Part shown: one piece after another, positions 62,280 through 64,000 of the stretch | How positions within the stretch are numbered: the stretch's first letter is position 1 | How the letters are laid out: every line of letters starts with the position of its first letter | Source of the DNA: Trinickia acidisoli | Lineage (GTDB): Bacteria > Pseudomonadota > Gammaproteobacteria > Burkholderiales > Burkholderiaceae | DNA length: 64,000 bases | Assembly: GCF_017315725.1 (NCBI RefSeq) | Contig: NZ_JAFLRG010000002.1 | Span: 744,001 to 808,000, forward strand | Reading direction: 5' to 3' | The notes under the pieces: generated by a model | Told to the model about the DNA's origin: nothing | Databases searched by the model: none | What the model saw: only the letters and a program-made list of their open reading frames with translations | Translations under genes and position numbers: made by a program

Positions 62280-63967
62280 AACGCGCAAGATCGACGCGAA
62301 CGAGGCGCCTGCCGGCGATCGTTCGCACGGGGGGGCTCGCGGCATTTGCCGCGCTCGCGCTCCATGTGAATTTGGCTTGGGCGCAACCGGGGAAATTGAC
62401 GCCGCGTGCATACCGGCTTGCCGATGCCGCATACAAGGCGATCGCCTCCGGCGATCTGCCGCAGGCCGAGGATTATGCGGCACGTGCATTGAAGGTGCAG
62501 CCGTCGAGCTTGCAGTTGAGTCTATTGTTGCTCGACGTCTATTTGCGCGAGGGAAAGATCGAAGAGGCCAACCGTGAAGCCGATGCGCTGCTCAAGCGGT
62601 ATCCCGACGACGGCAACGTGCTTGCGCAACACGGCTTCCTCGAGCAGAAGCAGCAGCGTTACGACGAAGCGGTGACCGAGTTTTCGGCCGCACTCGAAAA
62701 AGGCACGTGGGACGACACTCAGCAGCGCAATCTACGGCTCGCTTGGGCGGACAGCGCATTGATGGCGCATGAGCCCGATCAGGCCGAAAAGGCGTTGACG
62801 CCGATCGAAAACGATCCGGATGTGGCGGTTCAACTTCGCGTCGCCCAATTGCGCCTGCGCAACGGCGACCGCAAGGGCGCGCTCGAAGCGGCGCAGCTCG
62901 CGCAGGCGAATGCGAGCTCCGACGACGACAAGAAGAGTGCGGCGGCATTGATCGGTTACGCGCAGCAGAGCGAGCCCGATCCGCGCGACGAGCAAGCGCA
63001 GAAGACGCTGCAAAAGGCGTATGACCTGTTGCGCGAAAACAAGGACGAGGATGCGCTGGCGGCGTTTCAACAAGGGTTCGCCCTCGGCGGCGGCAAGGCC
63101 GGCAACTATGCCGACGCCGGCTATGCGGCCAAACGACTTGGCGACAACGACGAGGCCGTGAAACTCTTCGAGGCGAGTCTCGATGCCGACGACAACGAAC
63201 ATGCGTTCGACGATCAACGCCGTTTCGGCTATCGCCGCGAGGTCGAGGAGCTCGATCGCACGTGGGGTTTCGTCGTCAGCTTGCCGTATCAGGTGTCCGC
63301 GTTTTCGTATCAAGGCACGGTCAACGTGTTGCAGCCGGGCATCGAGGCGTATTGGCAGCCACCGACGATCGGCTATCGGAACGGGCGCATTCTGCAGTTC
63401 TTCGTGCGTGGCTACGGCACGGCCTACGATGGATCGGGCAACGTGACGGGCCTGCCGACGCTGCAAGGATCGATCGGCGCGCGCTACAAACCGCTCGTCG
63501 ATCAGAATCTGGTGCTGAGCGCCGAACGACTCGTGCGCTTGGGCAACCAGTCGGTGAACGATTGGTTGGCGCGTATCGGGTTTTCTTCGGAAGCCGGCAC
63601 CGATATGCGCGTGACCGAGCCGAGCTGGCGTAGTTGGCAGGTTTATGCCGAGGCCGATTACTTCGTGCAACAAGGCCGCTACGTGCTTTACTCGCAGTTC
63701 CGTTACGGGCATACGTGGGCGATTCCCGCAATCAGCGATCACTTGACCGTCTATCCGCACGTCGCGCTCGTGTACGATCACGACAGCCGCGAGGTGAACC
63801 AAACGGCGATCGGCGTCGGCCCCGGTCTTCAGTTTCGCTTCTGGTTCCGCGAGAGCCGTTACAGCGCCCCGGCCAGTTGGGCCGACTTGACCGTGCAGTA
63901 CCGCTTCCCGCTGACGTCGGCTGCGCGCGCGCGCGGCGTTGCCGCCCAGCTCACGCTGTGGTACTGA
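62276..63967 (+). CDS. nfrA: NfrA-like outer-membrane TPR protein (polysaccharide export)
   Basis: A 563-residue exported protein: signal peptide ending near NLAWA (about residue 38), TPR-type helical repeats at about 40-260 (LADAAYKAIASGDLPQAEDYA, then NREADALLKRYP and LGDNDEAVKLFEASL), and a C-terminal beta-rich domain (about 300-563) like the NfrA C-terminal domain, ending in a beta-strand-like VAAQLTLWY typical of outer-membrane barrels. In E. coli NfrA is the outer-membrane phage N4 receptor and exporter partner of NfrB. ATG overlaps the NfrB stop (ATGA) with GGGGGA upstream. Confidence 0.9.
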   Translation: MKRARSTRTRRLPAIVRTGGLAAFAALALHVNLAWAQPGKLTPRAYRLADAAYKAIASGDLPQAEDYAARALKVQPSSLQLSLLLLDVYLREGKIEEANREADALLKRYPDDGNVLAQHGFLEQKQQRYDEAVTEFSAALEKGTWDDTQQRNLRLAWADSALMAHEPDQAEKALTPIENDPDVAVQLRVAQLRLRNGDRKGALEAAQLAQANASSDDDKKSAAALIGYAQQSEPDPRDEQAQKTLQKAYDLLRENKDEDALAAFQQGFALGGGKAGNYADAGYAAKRLGDNDEAVKLFEASLDADDNEHAFDDQRRFGYRREVEELDRTWGFVVSLPYQVSAFSYQGTVNVLQPGIEAYWQPPTIGYRNGRILQFFVRGYGTAYDGSGNVTGLPTLQGSIGARYKPLVDQNLVLSAERLVRLGNQSVNDWLARIGFSSEAGTDMRVTEPSWRSWQVYAEADYFVQQGRYVLYSQFRYGHTWAIPAISDHLTVYPHVALVYDHDSREVNQTAIGVGPGLQFRFWFRESRYSAPASWADLTVQYRFPLTSAARARGVAAQLTLWY

Positions 63968-63987
63968 CATGTCGTATCGGAGGGGGC

Positions 63988-64000
63988 ATGGTACGGACCG
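63988..64000 (+). CDS. 5' end of a further gene (partial)
   Basis: An ATG at 63988 follows GGAGGGGG about 20 bases after the NfrA stop, and the frame is open to the window end (MVRT...). It is probably the next gene of the operon, but too little is visible for a call. Confidence 0.4.

Noticed and set aside
1..64000. tRNA, rRNA, insertion sequences, integrase, CRISPR
   Set aside because: I saw no transposase or integrase motif, no repeat-spacer arrays and no recognisable rRNA or tRNA sequence. A tRNAscan or Infernal run would settle this; none was available.

Overview
The window is a GC-rich (clearly above 60 %) stretch of a beta-proteobacterial chromosome. The OmpC-like porin with a C-terminal RHKF, the biotin-independent malonate decarboxylase genes, the Burkholderia-style Tad locus and the general codon use point to Burkholderiaceae (Burkholderia / Paraburkholderia / Trinickia-like). 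The genus cannot be fixed from the sequence alone. I saw no rRNA, tRNA, insertion sequence, prophage or CRISPR array; the window looks like ordinary chromosome with several accessory gene clusters.

Layout. 1-8 kb: a superinfection-immunity-like membrane protein, an M20 peptidase, a NnrU-like membrane protein, a YcaQ/AlkX-type DNA glycosylase, an MFS transporter divergent from a LysR regulator, and a DHA2-type MFS pump. 8-12 kb: two exported serine peptidases, one of family S53 (sedolisin) and one S10-like. 12-18 kb: an AI-2E-family permease, an ECF41-type sigma factor with its AhpD/carboxymuconolactone-decarboxylase-like partner, an arylamine N-acetyltransferase, and threonine aldolase divergent from a MocR-type regulator.

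18.2-25.5 kb (minus strand): a tight seven-gene operon for phosphonate synthesis. PEP mutase fused to a nucleotidyltransferase, phosphonopyruvate decarboxylase and an AEP:pyruvate-type transaminase can make 2-aminoethylphosphonate (AEP). A second nucleotidyltransferase, a CDP-alcohol phosphatidyltransferase, an LPG-synthase/flippase-like membrane protein and an Fe(II)/2-oxoglutarate oxygenase suggest that the phosphonate is activated as a CDP derivative, placed on a lipid, and perhaps hydroxylated. I regard this as the most interesting biosynthetic system in the window.

26-37 kb: a general porin and a FAH/hydratase-family enzyme, then mdcA-B-C-D-E-G-H for malonate decarboxylase. A GntR/FCD regulator lies upstream and a divergent MFS permease (probable malonate carrier) takes the place of the usual MdcR and MdcF/MdcLM. 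37-40.6 kb: a RelE-like toxin / HigA-like antitoxin pair, an NlpC/P60 lipoprotein, an Ap4A-phosphorylase-like protein and a small conserved protein.

40.7-54.1 kb: a complete-looking Tad (Flp) pilus locus (two Flp pilins, TadV, RcpC, RcpA, lipoprotein, TadZ, TadA, TadB, TadC, TadE, TadG), read away from a VpsR-like sigma-54 enhancer-binding regulator. Between them are a near-consensus -24/-12 promoter and a palindrome placed like an enhancer. 54.2-56.5 kb: DoxX protein, a small protein and a second DHA2 pump.

56.9-64 kb: a surface-polysaccharide operon: small exported protein, DUF2334 deacetylase-like protein, WecB epimerase, an NfrB-like membrane glycosyltransferase with a C-terminal double MshEN (c-di-GMP-binding type) module, and an NfrA-like TPR/outer-membrane protein. 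It resembles the E. coli NfrA/NfrB system that makes the phage N4 glycan receptor. Tad pili plus this c-di-GMP-type exopolysaccharide make the right half of the window a surface-attachment region.
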